Source: Urechidicola croceus
GTDB lineage: Bacteria > Bacteroidota > Bacteroidia > Flavobacteriales > Flavobacteriaceae
Assembly (NCBI GenBank): GCA_905181865.1
Contig: CAJIZG010000001.1
Coordinates: forward strand, 434,001-498,000
Direction: 5' to 3'
DNA length: 64,000 nt
Shown here: piece by piece, positions 50,099 through 60,554 of the stretch
Layout of the letters: every line of letters starts with the position of its first letter
Numbering within the stretch: the first letter of the stretch is position 1
Made by a program: the position numbers and the translations under genes
Notes under the pieces: generated by a model
Told to the model about the DNA's origin: nothing
Seen by the model: only the letters and a program-made list of their open reading frames with translations
The model's database searches: none

Positions 50099-52627
50099 AT
50101 GGATTTTAAAAATCACTCATTAATAATCATTTTCAGTCTACTTGTTTTTATATCAAAATCGGTGAAAGCTGATACAAATATTCCTCCAACAATTAACGCT
50201 GAAGGAAATCAGGTGTATTGCCCCGGTGAGATTATTAATATTTGTAGTGATATATCCATTGTTGACCCAGATGACACAGGTATTGAAGCCATATATATCC
50301 AAATAGCTGCTGGTTATCAAAAAAATGAAGATACCCTCTCCCTCAATGGATCACATCCAACTATTTCAACTGAATGGAACAGCACCGCAGGAAAATTAAA
50401 GTTAAGCAGTTCAACTACCGGAGATGTATTGTATACTGATTTTATTGCTGCTATTTTAGATATTGAATTTAGTAGTTCAAATCAAGCGGGAACTGCGTCA
50501 CGAGAATTCTCTATAACTATTGGAGACGCTAACTATTTGCCCTCTACACAACATTTTTACGAGTATGTTTTTGATTTAGGAGTTACTTGGTCCTCAGCCA
50601 AAACAAAGGCTGCTGCTAGAACCTATTTCGGATTAAAGGGATATTTAATCACCATAACATCTTTTGAAGAAAAACAACTCTCTGGAGAACAAACAGAAGG
50701 TACTGGTTGGATTGGTGGAAGTGATTCTCAAACAGAAGGTGTCTGGAAATGGATGACTGGTCCAGAGGCTGGCACAACATTCTGGAATGGATTAGGGACT
50801 GGATCTTCTCCTAACTATGCTTTTTGGAATACAGAAGAACCTAACAATTCTCGAGATGAAGATTATGCACATATCACCGACCCAAGTCTTGGAATTCTAG
50901 GATCATGGAACGATTTATCCAATACAGGAGCATCAACAGGTGTTTATCAACCAAAGGGGTATATTGTAGAATATGGCGGTATGCCTGGAGATCCAGTATT
51001 GCATATTTCTGCAAGCACAAGAATTCAAATTCCAGAAATTATTGAAACAATTTCAAATGCGAGATGTGGAGAAGGAATCGTTCAATTAGAGGCTAAGGCA
51101 GATTTTGGAAGTATTGACTGGTATGATGCTGCTGGAAATTTTCTAGGTACAGGCAGTACCTTCAATACACCCATAATAAGTGAGCACACAACATACTTTG
51201 TAAAACCAGCCTTAAACAATTGTTTAACGATTACTGCTCTTCCTATAACTGCCTATGTGTACTCATTTCCTGTTTTAAATTCGCCCCCCTATACTTTAGA
51301 ACAATGTGATGATGATTTCGACGGCTTTAACCTTTTTAACTTAACAGAAATTAATAATGAAATTATTTCTGTAATTTCTTCCATAACATTTACTTATTTT
51401 AAAAATGAAAATGATGCCGTAAATAACCATCATCAAATAGATAACTATTTGGCTTATAAAAATAATACCGTAAATACAGATACCATTTGGGTAAAAGTTG
51501 AAAATGAATTTGGATGTTTTTTGGTCATGCCTGTAACTTTGATCGTAAAGCCATCTGCCATTCCAATAAGTTTTTTAGAAACTTATTATAGTTGTGATGA
51601 TGGCCAGAATATAAATGATGGTATTGCAACATTTAATTTTGACGATATGACTTCTAAAATTGAGGCAATTTTCCCTATTAATATCGATGTATTTTATTAC
51701 AAAACTGAAGAAGATGCCATCAGCGAAATTAATAAAATCTCTAACCCTTCAGAATATCAAAATTCTGAGAGTCCAGAAATACAAAAGATTTGGGTGAGAG
51801 CTGATAGTGCATTCGAAAATGATTGTTTAGGCTACGGACACCATATAACCTTAATAGTAGAACCCGTGCCTCAGTTTGAGGTCAATCCTGAAACTATTAT
51901 ATGCTTAAATTCACCATTACTAATATTAAGTACTTTTAATCCAAGTGCAACATATAATTACGAATGGACTAATGAACAAGGAATCATTATAGGAAACGAA
52001 ACTGAATTACAGGTTTCATCCGCTGGCACCTATTCAGTGATAGCAAACTATATTGCGGCATCTGGGAAAAATTGCATTTCTAATCCTAGATATATTAATG
52101 TTCAAGAATCTATTATTGCTTCTGTAAGTATTGATGATATACAAATTACTGATGACTCTGCAAATAATACAGTTACTATTAATAATGAAAACAATAATTT
52201 AGGAATCGGAGATTATGAGTTTTCTTTAGATACTGAATTTGGTTCCTATCAGGACAACCCATATTTTGAGAGCGTTTTACCTGGTATACATACGATCTAC
52301 ATTAGAGACAAAAACAATTGCGGATTAGCACTAATAGAAATATCGGTCTTAGGTTTTCCTAAATTTTTCACCCCTAACAATGATGGTTATAATGATTCAT
52401 GGCAAGTTCTTGGAGTTAACGCTGATTTCTATACAAAATCTGTTATCTACATCTATGATCGATTCGGCAAAATATTAGCTAAAGTAAATTCTCTAGAGCA
52501 GGGATGGAACGGAGTATATAATGGCACAGTTCTTCCCGCAGATGATTATTGGTTTAGTTCGATGCTTACCGATAAAAATGGAATTCAAAAAGTTAGAAAA
52601 GGGCATTTTAGCATTATAAGAAGATGA
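50099..52627 (+). CDS. T9SS type B surface protein with C-type lectin domain
   Basis: 842 residues. Signal peptide (SLIIIFSLLVFISKSVKA). A C-type lectin-like domain covers about residues 151-287, with GYLITITSFEEKQ, GWIGGSDSQTEGVWKW and the late EPNNSRDEDYAHI and WNDL positions typical of carbohydrate binding. Modules beginning with CDD follow (about 400 and 497). The C-terminal 90 residues (FFTPNNDGYNDSW... IYDRFGKILAKVN... KGHFSIIRR) are the gliding-motility/T9SS type B sorting domain, so it is secreted through the outer membrane. Likely an adhesin that binds a glycan. Confidence 0.88.
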   Translation: MDFKNHSLIIIFSLLVFISKSVKADTNIPPTINAEGNQVYCPGEIINICSDISIVDPDDTGIEAIYIQIAAGYQKNEDTLSLNGSHPTISTEWNSTAGKLKLSSSTTGDVLYTDFIAAILDIEFSSSNQAGTASREFSITIGDANYLPSTQHFYEYVFDLGVTWSSAKTKAAARTYFGLKGYLITITSFEEKQLSGEQTEGTGWIGGSDSQTEGVWKWMTGPEAGTTFWNGLGTGSSPNYAFWNTEEPNNSRDEDYAHITDPSLGILGSWNDLSNTGASTGVYQPKGYIVEYGGMPGDPVLHISASTRIQIPEIIETISNARCGEGIVQLEAKADFGSIDWYDAAGNFLGTGSTFNTPIISEHTTYFVKPALNNCLTITALPITAYVYSFPVLNSPPYTLEQCDDDFDGFNLFNLTEINNEIISVISSITFTYFKNENDAVNNHHQIDNYLAYKNNTVNTDTIWVKVENEFGCFLVMPVTLIVKPSAIPISFLETYYSCDDGQNINDGIATFNFDDMTSKIEAIFPINIDVFYYKTEEDAISEINKISNPSEYQNSESPEIQKIWVRADSAFENDCLGYGHHITLIVEPVPQFEVNPETIICLNSPLLILSTFNPSATYNYEWTNEQGIIIGNETELQVSSAGTYSVIANYIAASGKNCISNPRYINVQESIIASVSIDDIQITDDSANNTVTINNENNNLGIGDYEFSLDTEFGSYQDNPYFESVLPGIHTIYIRDKNNCGLALIEISVLGFPKFFTPNNDGYNDSWQVLGVNADFYTKSVIYIYDRFGKILAKVNSLEQGWNGVYNGTVLPADDYWFSSMLTDKNGIQKVRKGHFSIIRR

Positions 52628-52782
52628 TAAAACTAATCTTTTAAATTAAACCCTAATAAATTTAATTTATTATATGTATTTATTACTTAATTTTACATAA
52701 ATTGATAAGGATTTTATTCTCTTATACGAGAGATAGATTATCTATGTAATATTAAAAATTATTATTACAAATATGAAGTTAG

Positions 52783-55700
52783 ATGCAAAAAGAAGATAAA
52801 AGTATAAATTTTCGGATACTTTTAATTCTGTTATTATTTCCAATAATAGTTTTATCTCAGTTGAGTAAGACGCATTATATTCCACCATTAACCAGCGCTG
52901 AATTTGGGAATGCAAATCCAGAAGAACAATATATTTATATATCTACGCCTAGCACAAGTAACATTTCTTATACTATTAAGCCTGCTGGACAGACCATATC
53001 CAGTTATTTAACGGGTATTGTTTCAAACACAAATCCTGCTGAACGATATATAGGGACAGGGAATTCTCAATTATTTGCTGCGTCAAGTCAAACAAGTGTA
53101 ATAACAAGTAACAAGGGTTATATTGTTGAGGCTGAAGGCCCTATATATGTATCATTTAGAATGAATGCTGGAGGCGGTGCCCAAGCAGGCGCGTTAGTTA
53201 GTAAAGGACTTTCCGCCCTAGGAAAAACTTTTAGGGTTGGTAGTTTTACCAATGAAAATCCCCAAAATAATTATTTGAATTTTGTTTCAGTAATGGCCAC
53301 TCAAGACAATACCAAAGTAACTTTTAGTGAACTTACTCCAGGAATAATCATTAAAAATTACAGTGGTACAACACCAATAGTAGTAACTTTAAACAAAGAA
53401 CAGAGTTATACCATTGCAACAAACAGTTCTGATAATTCAACAAGCAGAGATGGTCTCATTGGAACACTTATTAAATCTGATAAATACATTGTTGTGAATT
53501 GTGGCTCTGCCAATGGAAGTTTTCATAACGGTGGTAGCAGAGATTATGGAATTGATCAAATTGTTGGTTTATCAAAAGTTGGAAAAGAATATATTTTTGT
53601 TCGGGGAGGTGGATCAAATGGTTGGGAAAATATATTGATCGTTGCTCACTCCAACAATACCAACCTAAGTATTAATGGTGCTTCAATTGGGGTAACAATT
53701 AATGCAGGAGACTATTACCTTATTGAAGGAGATAAATATAATAATGCAGGAAACATGTATGTAGAAACGACCGAACCTGTATTTGCATATCAAGGTGTTG
53801 GCGCAACTACAAGTGAGGCAAATCAAGGAATGTACTTTGTACCTCCTTTAAGTTGCGAAACAAGAGGTAATTTAGATAATATTGCACATATTGAGGACAT
53901 AGGAAATACCACCTACTCTGGAGGCATCTCAATAGTTACAAAAAAAGGTGCTACAATTACCATTAATAACCAATCTACAACGAATTTTAATACTGCTGGA
54001 CCAAGCAATGTAACTGGCAATCCAGACTATGTTACCTATAAAGTAACAGGGCTCTCAAATAATGTTTCTGTACAAAGCGATGCGGAATTGTATTGTGCCT
54101 ATTTTAACTATAACGGAGCGGCAACATCTGGGAGTTTCTATTCTGGATTTCCTTCTCCTCCAGAAATAGATTTTGATGCAAAATTTGAAACCTTAGGGAT
54201 TTGCATTCCAAACATTACTTTATCCGCATCCAATGGTGATAACTTTGATAGTTTTGAGTGGCACTATGATGATGGAAACGGATTTTCTGGAACAGGAATG
54301 AAGGATGTCGACTTTACACCAATAGACCCTGGAACTTATAAATTGATTGGTATTTTAAACTGCTCAGGTCTTGAACTTGAATCTCAAGAAGTACTCGTAA
54401 GTATTTGTCCAGATGATTTTGATAATGATGGTATTATAGATAATATTGACGTAGATAATGACAACGATGGCATTTTGAATTGTGCTGAATCTAACGGCGA
54501 TCAAGCTATTAATCTAACAAACATTAATGGAGGCGTAATCCCTGTTGGCGGCTATTCTTTCACAGGCGTTTTAACACCCGTAGGTAATCTTGGAAGTACT
54601 ATTAACGGAGCCTCAAATGGAACGTTTATGAGTGAGGTTCCAAATAAAAATGGGACCCCCGTTACCCATATTCAATATCGTCTTAACTTTAATAAAAATG
54701 TAAACCTTAGATTAGCATATCCAACGTCGTCAAACTTAGGCAATGGATTCTTAACTCATGACGCAGCGTTTACCATTCAAGTACCAAATACGAGAACGAT
54801 TACCTTATATGATCCTGATGATCAATTATTGGTCGACACTAATTATGACGGAATTTTCGAGGCCGGTGTAACTCTAATTTCCTCTTTTGAAATACGATTC
54901 AAACTTACATCTAGTTCATTAGCATTTGGAGCAGGTACATTTAGTTTCTATGCAAACAATGTTGATGGGTTCACATATACTCATAGTAACAATTCAACTA
55001 CGAATGCAAATCAGGCTACTTTTGAAATTTCGGCTACTTGTGTTGCCTTGGATTCAGATAACGATGGAATTGAAGACAGTATAGACGCTGATAGTGATAA
55101 CGACGCTATACCGGATATCATAGAAAATAAAGGAGCGATTTTGACTCTTAGCAATAGTGATATGGACAATGATGGATTGGACGATATTTTTAATACTAGT
55201 GACCTACCGCTAGATTCAGATGGAGATGGAATTTTTGATTATTTAGATTTGGACAGTGATAACGATGGCATATTTGATTTAGAAGAGTCAAATAGTTTAT
55301 TTCCTGATTTAGATTTTGACGGACACGTTGATAATGCCGCTACTACCATAGGATTAAATGGTTGGATAGATGCCGCAGAAACAGCGCCTGATACTGGTTT
55401 AATAGGTTATACCATTCGCAATACGGATACAGATATAACTCTGAACTACATTGATAACGATAGCGACGGCGACAATTGTTTTGATGTTTTTGAAGCAGGA
55501 TTTTCTGATGCTAACAATGATGGCTATTTGGGTGATTCGACAATTACTGTAAATTCAAATGGAATTGTGACTACTGCTGCAGATGGATATACAACTCCAA
55601 ATAGTAATTATTTAAATGGTGCCCCAATATTAATTGAAATCCAACCATTTGATACAACCCCATGTGCTCTTACAAATGCATCTATTTCTATAGAATCTTC

Positions 55701-57915
55701 AACTGCTGAAACATATCAATGGGAGGTTAGTACAGACGGCATCAATTGGAATATCCTAATTAATGATACTATCTATAGTAATTCTCAAACCAACACATTG
55801 AATATTAATAGTATATCGTCAAGTTATGCATCTCATATATACCGGGTATATTTAAATAGAATTGGAAATTCTTGTGGGCTTTACTCAGATGAAGTGTCTT
55901 TAACTGTATTCGATTTACCTGTATTAAATGCACCTACCATTTATTCGCAATGTGATGATGCATCAAATGATGGAATAGCACAATTTAATTTGACCTTAGA
56001 GCAAATCAAAGAAGAAATTTCTCCGAATTATATAGCCGAAAATCTTGTCTTCACTTACTTCAACAGTTCCATTGACGCCCAAAATGCTTCTAACCTAATT
56101 GCATTTCCTTCTACCTATAAGAACCTTACGCCTTTTGTCACAGAAACAGTTTGGATCCGTGCTGAAAATTCGAATGGGTGTTTTAGTTTAGTTTCTATTG
56201 ACTTAGAGGTCAATCCATCAAGCGCAGCATTATCGCAATACAATCCAGCACCGATGTATCAATGTGATGATGGTGCAGCTGTCAGAGATGGAATATCTAC
56301 ATTTGATTTAACACCTGTTCATGATTATATCTCAAATGTGATTTTTTCAACGTTTAGCACTTCCGTTCATTTTTACGAAAACTTAACAGATGCCGAATTA
56401 GAAACAAATGAAATTCTAAATATTTCAACGCATCAAAACATAAATTTTCCAAGCATTCAAACTATATGGGTCCGTATAAAAAGTGATCTAGGAAACAATT
56501 GTTTGGGTCTAGAAGGTTTTCCCAATTTATTAAATGTCGAATCGCTCCCTCTTGCCAATACTGTTGCAACTTATATAGAATGTGATGACGATCAAGATGG
56601 TACTTTTCCTTTTAACACTTCTAACTTAGAAAGTAATATCTTACATGGCCAAAGTTTAACAAATGTTTCTATAACCTATTTCGATATACAAGGAAATGCC
56701 TTAACAGATGAAAACGGAACCCAGATTTCTAGTCCGTTTCCGCCAACTTTTAATTCCAAATCACAAATTATAAGTTATACACTTACAAATAAGAATACAA
56801 ACGATCCAAAAGGTGCTTGTACAGATAGTAATACACTTGAATTTATTGTAGATCAGCTTCCCATAAATACTGCAGTAACCATCCCGCCACTTTGTGATCC
56901 TAAGCCAGATGACGGGCTATTAATTGCAGATTTTGACACCGCTAATTTAGAAACTGATATTGGCGCACAACCTGGAATGGACATCACTTATTTCGACACC
57001 AATATGAATCCCCTGCAAGATGCTTTTGGCACTATAATAACGAGTCCATTTCCTAGCTCCTTCACAACTAAAAGTCAAACGATCAATGTTGTTGTAACAA
57101 ATCCAATCAATACCAAATGTTCCACAACGAATACCATCGATTTTACGGTATATGAATTACCTGATTTTTCGGTAGAATCTTTCAGAATCATTTGTGAATC
57201 TGGCCCAAATTCAACGATTACCTTAGAGGTTTATCAAGATAATCCTTCAGAAGTTTTGGACTATCAGTGGACAAACGAAATTGGCGACTTCAATTCCTCA
57301 GATAAGAGCATAGAAGTTGCTAGTTCTGGTATATACACAGTTACATTAATAAAAACAGATGGAACCTTATGCTCTCGGTCAAAAGTTATAGATATAGTCT
57401 ATTCTGAAACAGCCAAAATAACGTATCAAGATGTTACCATTCTAGATGATTCTGACAACAACACTATAGCTATTGATGCTACTAATTTAGGCAAAGGTAT
57501 TTATGAATATGCGTTGGATGATGCGTTTGGTATATACCAAGATGAATCGTTTTTCGAGAGGGTAATGCCTGGAATTCATCTTGTTTTTGTTCGTGATAAA
57601 AATGGTTGTGGAATAGCGTCTTTAGAGGTCTCTGTTGTTGGGTTTCCAAGATTCCTTACACCAAATAATGATGGTCAAAATGACACTTGGAAAATTCTTG
57701 GGGTCAATGAAAATTTTTATTCGACTTCTGTAATTTACATCTATGATCGATTTGGAAAGATGTTGGCAAAAGTAAACCCAATGGGATCAGGCTGGGACGG
57801 ATACTACCATGGTGTATTGCTTCCTTCTGGTGATTATTGGTTTAATTCAGTCATTGTAGACAGCAATGGAAACCAACGCATACGAAAAGGTCACTTTAGC
57901 CTTATTAGAAGGTAA
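52783..57915 (+). CDS. Large T9SS type B surface protein with IgGFc-binding-like and Asp-rich repeats
   Basis: 1710 residues. Signal peptide (FRILLILLLFPIIVLS). An IgGFc-binding-like beta domain occupies about 130-430 (FRMNAGGGAQAGALVSKGLS, RVGSFTNENPQN). Asp-rich thrombospondin-type calcium repeats are near 543-561 and 754-895 (DSDNDGIEDSIDADSDNDAI). Four CDD-type modules start at about 1054, 1158, 1265 and 1369. The C-terminal 93 residues are the type B T9SS sorting domain, nearly identical in layout to that of the gene before it, so the two are paralogous at the C-terminus. Presumed adhesin. An 8-codon frame (MKLDAKRR) overlaps the start. Confidence 0.88.
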   Translation: MQKEDKSINFRILLILLLFPIIVLSQLSKTHYIPPLTSAEFGNANPEEQYIYISTPSTSNISYTIKPAGQTISSYLTGIVSNTNPAERYIGTGNSQLFAASSQTSVITSNKGYIVEAEGPIYVSFRMNAGGGAQAGALVSKGLSALGKTFRVGSFTNENPQNNYLNFVSVMATQDNTKVTFSELTPGIIIKNYSGTTPIVVTLNKEQSYTIATNSSDNSTSRDGLIGTLIKSDKYIVVNCGSANGSFHNGGSRDYGIDQIVGLSKVGKEYIFVRGGGSNGWENILIVAHSNNTNLSINGASIGVTINAGDYYLIEGDKYNNAGNMYVETTEPVFAYQGVGATTSEANQGMYFVPPLSCETRGNLDNIAHIEDIGNTTYSGGISIVTKKGATITINNQSTTNFNTAGPSNVTGNPDYVTYKVTGLSNNVSVQSDAELYCAYFNYNGAATSGSFYSGFPSPPEIDFDAKFETLGICIPNITLSASNGDNFDSFEWHYDDGNGFSGTGMKDVDFTPIDPGTYKLIGILNCSGLELESQEVLVSICPDDFDNDGIIDNIDVDNDNDGILNCAESNGDQAINLTNINGGVIPVGGYSFTGVLTPVGNLGSTINGASNGTFMSEVPNKNGTPVTHIQYRLNFNKNVNLRLAYPTSSNLGNGFLTHDAAFTIQVPNTRTITLYDPDDQLLVDTNYDGIFEAGVTLISSFEIRFKLTSSSLAFGAGTFSFYANNVDGFTYTHSNNSTTNANQATFEISATCVALDSDNDGIEDSIDADSDNDAIPDIIENKGAILTLSNSDMDNDGLDDIFNTSDLPLDSDGDGIFDYLDLDSDNDGIFDLEESNSLFPDLDFDGHVDNAATTIGLNGWIDAAETAPDTGLIGYTIRNTDTDITLNYIDNDSDGDNCFDVFEAGFSDANNDGYLGDSTITVNSNGIVTTAADGYTTPNSNYLNGAPILIEIQPFDTTPCALTNASISIESSTAETYQWEVSTDGINWNILINDTIYSNSQTNTLNINSISSSYASHIYRVYLNRIGNSCGLYSDEVSLTVFDLPVLNAPTIYSQCDDASNDGIAQFNLTLEQIKEEISPNYIAENLVFTYFNSSIDAQNASNLIAFPSTYKNLTPFVTETVWIRAENSNGCFSLVSIDLEVNPSSAALSQYNPAPMYQCDDGAAVRDGISTFDLTPVHDYISNVIFSTFSTSVHFYENLTDAELETNEILNISTHQNINFPSIQTIWVRIKSDLGNNCLGLEGFPNLLNVESLPLANTVATYIECDDDQDGTFPFNTSNLESNILHGQSLTNVSITYFDIQGNALTDENGTQISSPFPPTFNSKSQIISYTLTNKNTNDPKGACTDSNTLEFIVDQLPINTAVTIPPLCDPKPDDGLLIADFDTANLETDIGAQPGMDITYFDTNMNPLQDAFGTIITSPFPSSFTTKSQTINVVVTNPINTKCSTTNTIDFTVYELPDFSVESFRIICESGPNSTITLEVYQDNPSEVLDYQWTNEIGDFNSSDKSIEVASSGIYTVTLIKTDGTLCSRSKVIDIVYSETAKITYQDVTILDDSDNNTIAIDATNLGKGIYEYALDDAFGIYQDESFFERVMPGIHLVFVRDKNGCGIASLEVSVVGFPRFLTPNNDGQNDTWKILGVNENFYSTSVIYIYDRFGKMLAKVNPMGSGWDGYYHGVLLPSGDYWFNSVIVDSNGNQRIRKGHFSLIRR

Positions 57916-57917
57916 CG

Positions 57918-59378
57918 TTACTTTCTATTCAAGAATTGATTTACAAGTAAATTTAAATCTTCCGATATTTTTAATATATAAATTAAGAATCCGTAAACTA
58001 GAGAGATTAAAATACTTTTTGCCATAATATTAGCCATTGGAATTACCGTTATTTCCAACGTATACCATAGCAAATATAAACTTAAAATAACACCAAGAAC
58101 TAGTAAAGACTTTTTAGTGAATGGCTGCATATCCATTTTCTTTTTTACGTACCAAATTTTTACCGTATTAAAAATCAAAATAGTTAAAAGTGTTGCCAGT
58201 GCCGCCCCATTAATACCTATTAAGTTAATCAAATAGTGATTGAGAATTATAACTGTTCCTGCCATCCCTAAAGAAATATAAAAAAATACTTTATAATACT
58301 TTGAATTTGTTAATATCGTTCCATTAGTGCCCAAAGCCAGTTTATACAATTCTGAGATCGAAATAAATAAAACAATCCAAACACCCACTGAATATTGAGG
58401 CTTATTAATAATCCGATATATATCTCCTATATTCAAATTAATCAGCAAAAATAATAGGCCACCTACAATTAGTAGATTTATAGAACTTTGCTTGTATAAC
58501 TTAAAAACAGCGTTCAAATCATTATTATTCAAACCTTTTGCTGTTATGGGGCTTGTAATTTGCTGCATGGCTCTATTGGGAATACCAATTGTTGATGCTA
58601 TAAAAACACCCACTGCATAATACGCTAATTCAGGTAATTGCTCAGCTTGAGGGATCATAAATTTGTCTATTTCTAACAAAATAGAGCCTGCAGATCCTGC
58701 CAATATTAAATATACGGCATACCCTAAAACCTCTTTAAAATTAGGTAACTTCTTTACTGTAAATTTTGGCGTATATACTGAAAAAGCATAGACGATCATG
58801 ACCAACATTCTAAGAAAATAAATAAGTACAATTCCAGCTACAAACTCATGAGGAGTCAACCAATTATTATAAACTAACACTAACAATATGGTGGTGCCAA
58901 CTCTTGCGAAAATTTCTTTTATAAAATTTCCAAAAACAGAATTGAAATGCACCTTGGTCCATGAATAAAACACTTCAAAATACCCCATAAATAAAGCCAC
59001 TAAAAATATAATATATGTATAATTTTTAATCAAAATGTTTTCTCGAGAGATCCAATTAGAAATACCTTCATACCAAATAACTCCCACAATTACCGTGGGT
59101 ATTATTATAAGTAGTGGTGCTATCAATGACCAAGTTAAAAGACTGTCTTTCTCTATTTTTGTCTGATAAGAAGAGAAATATTTAACTACTGCATGCTGCA
59201 TTCCATAGACTAACAATGGAAGGAGCAATGCAGAAGTTGACAACAAAAAAACTATCAAACCGTAATATTTATCTTCTAAAAAGGCTGTATATAAAAACAA
59301 GACATTCGCTCCACCAATGGTAAATCCAAGAATTAGGATTAAGGTGTTTCGAAACGATTGTTTTAATACAATTCCCAA
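57918..59378 (-). CDS. Polysaccharide flippase, Wzx/MATE-like
   Basis: 486-residue integral membrane protein with about 12-14 hydrophobic helices, beginning MGIVLKQSFRNTLILILGFT. This N-terminus (GIVLKQSFRNTLITY-like) is typical of flavobacterial oligosaccharide flippases of the PST family, which move lipid-linked repeat units across the inner membrane. 5 bases downstream of wecB, same strand, so part of the surface-polysaccharide cluster. The last gene before the convergent T9SS gene (2 bases gap). Confidence 0.85.
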   Translation of the reverse strand: MGIVLKQSFRNTLILILGFTIGGANVLFLYTAFLEDKYYGLIVFLLSTSALLLPLLVYGMQHAVVKYFSSYQTKIEKDSLLTWSLIAPLLIIIPTVIVGVIWYEGISNWISRENILIKNYTYIIFLVALFMGYFEVFYSWTKVHFNSVFGNFIKEIFARVGTTILLVLVYNNWLTPHEFVAGIVLIYFLRMLVMIVYAFSVYTPKFTVKKLPNFKEVLGYAVYLILAGSAGSILLEIDKFMIPQAEQLPELAYYAVGVFIASTIGIPNRAMQQITSPITAKGLNNNDLNAVFKLYKQSSINLLIVGGLLFLLINLNIGDIYRIINKPQYSVGVWIVLFISISELYKLALGTNGTILTNSKYYKVFFYISLGMAGTVIILNHYLINLIGINGAALATLLTILIFNTVKIWYVKKKMDMQPFTKKSLLVLGVILSLYLLWYTLEITVIPMANIMAKSILISLVYGFLIYILKISEDLNLLVNQFLNRK

Positions 59379-59383
59379 AATAC

Positions 59384-60469
59384 TTAAGAATTTAAAAGTT
59401 TAACGATTTCTGAATGCATTTTTTCGCCGACATTGTTTCCGTATAAATCTATTGAAAAATCTGCCGTGCTATTTTGAAAGTCTTCAAAGGCGTCCATCAT
59501 ATCTTTTGAATTACTGCCTACTATTCTCGCAAATCCATTGTCTAACAACTCAACCCATTCTGTTTCTTCACGAGCAATAATGCAATTCTTTTTATTAAAA
59601 AACGCCTCTTTTTGCAACCCTCCACTATCGGTAATCACCAAATTACAATTCTTCAACAATTCAAGCATATCAAAATATCCAATAGGATCTATAAATTTCA
59701 AATTATACGTCAACGCATTATCAATCAAAATTTTCTTCGTTCGCGGATGCAACGGCAATACGACTTGTTTTGTTTTAGAAATACGCTCTAAACCTTCAAA
59801 AACGGCCTTTAACTTAGTAATATCCTCTGTGTTTTCCTGACGGTGAATGGTCGCTAATACAAATTCATTTGAAACCAAATTTAAATCTGAAATTATTGAT
59901 GATTTCTCCTCAGATGTATGACTGTAATACACAACAGCATCTTTCATAATATCACCACAATTTACTACTAGATTGGACAGCTCATCAAATCCTTCATTCT
60001 TCAAATTATCGATTGAAGAAGATGTAGGGCACAATAGCAAATCTGATATTCTATCTGTTAATATCCTATTTACTTCCTCTGGCATTTTCATATTAAAAGA
60101 ACGCAATCCAGCTTCTATATGAATAACTTTGATGTGTAATTTTTTCGCAGTTAAAGCACCTGCGATCGTAGAATTGGTATCTCCATAAATTACGACTGCT
60201 TCTGGCTTTTCAATTAAAAGAATTTCCTCAATTTTCTCCATCATCTGTCCGGTCATAGCGCCATGACCGAGTCCGTTTACTTTTAAATTATACTTTGGGT
60301 TCGGGATTTGCATTTCTTCAAAAAAGACGGCACTCATATTTGAATCGTAGTGCTGACCTGTATGTACAATAATTTCTTCCAAATCTTGATGGTTTGAAAT
60401 TACTCTACTCAATACAGCGGCTTTTACAAACTGTGGTCTCGCACCCAAAATGGTAACTATTTTTTTCAT
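59384..60469 (-). CDS. wecB: UDP-N-acetylglucosamine 2-epimerase (non-hydrolysing)
   Basis: Interconverts UDP-GlcNAc and UDP-ManNAc for surface glycans. 361 residues: ILGARPQFVKAAVLSR at the start, VHTGQHYD, YGDTNSTIAGALTAKKL, HIEAGLRSFN near residue 115 and ITDSGGLQKEAFFNKK near 278. Full length. The preceding gene's stop is 85 bases away with A/T-rich sequence between. Confidence 0.93.
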   Translation of the reverse strand: MKKIVTILGARPQFVKAAVLSRVISNHQDLEEIIVHTGQHYDSNMSAVFFEEMQIPNPKYNLKVNGLGHGAMTGQMMEKIEEILLIEKPEAVVIYGDTNSTIAGALTAKKLHIKVIHIEAGLRSFNMKMPEEVNRILTDRISDLLLCPTSSSIDNLKNEGFDELSNLVVNCGDIMKDAVVYYSHTSEEKSSIISDLNLVSNEFVLATIHRQENTEDITKLKAVFEGLERISKTKQVVLPLHPRTKKILIDNALTYNLKFIDPIGYFDMLELLKNCNLVITDSGGLQKEAFFNKKNCIIAREETEWVELLDNGFARIVGSNSKDMMDAFEDFQNSTADFSIDLYGNNVGEKMHSEIVKLLNS

Positions 60470-60554
60470 GTATTAATTCTATTGTTTTTTAGCGATCACA
60501 TGCAGTCGCTATCATTCATTCCCGCAAGTGATACCAATTTTAACATGCTCGTTT

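Noticed and set aside
54412-55500. Asp-rich repeats in the 1710-residue protein as a DNA-level tandem repeat
   Set aside because: Similarity is at the protein level (calcium-binding thrombospondin-type motifs); codons differ between copies.
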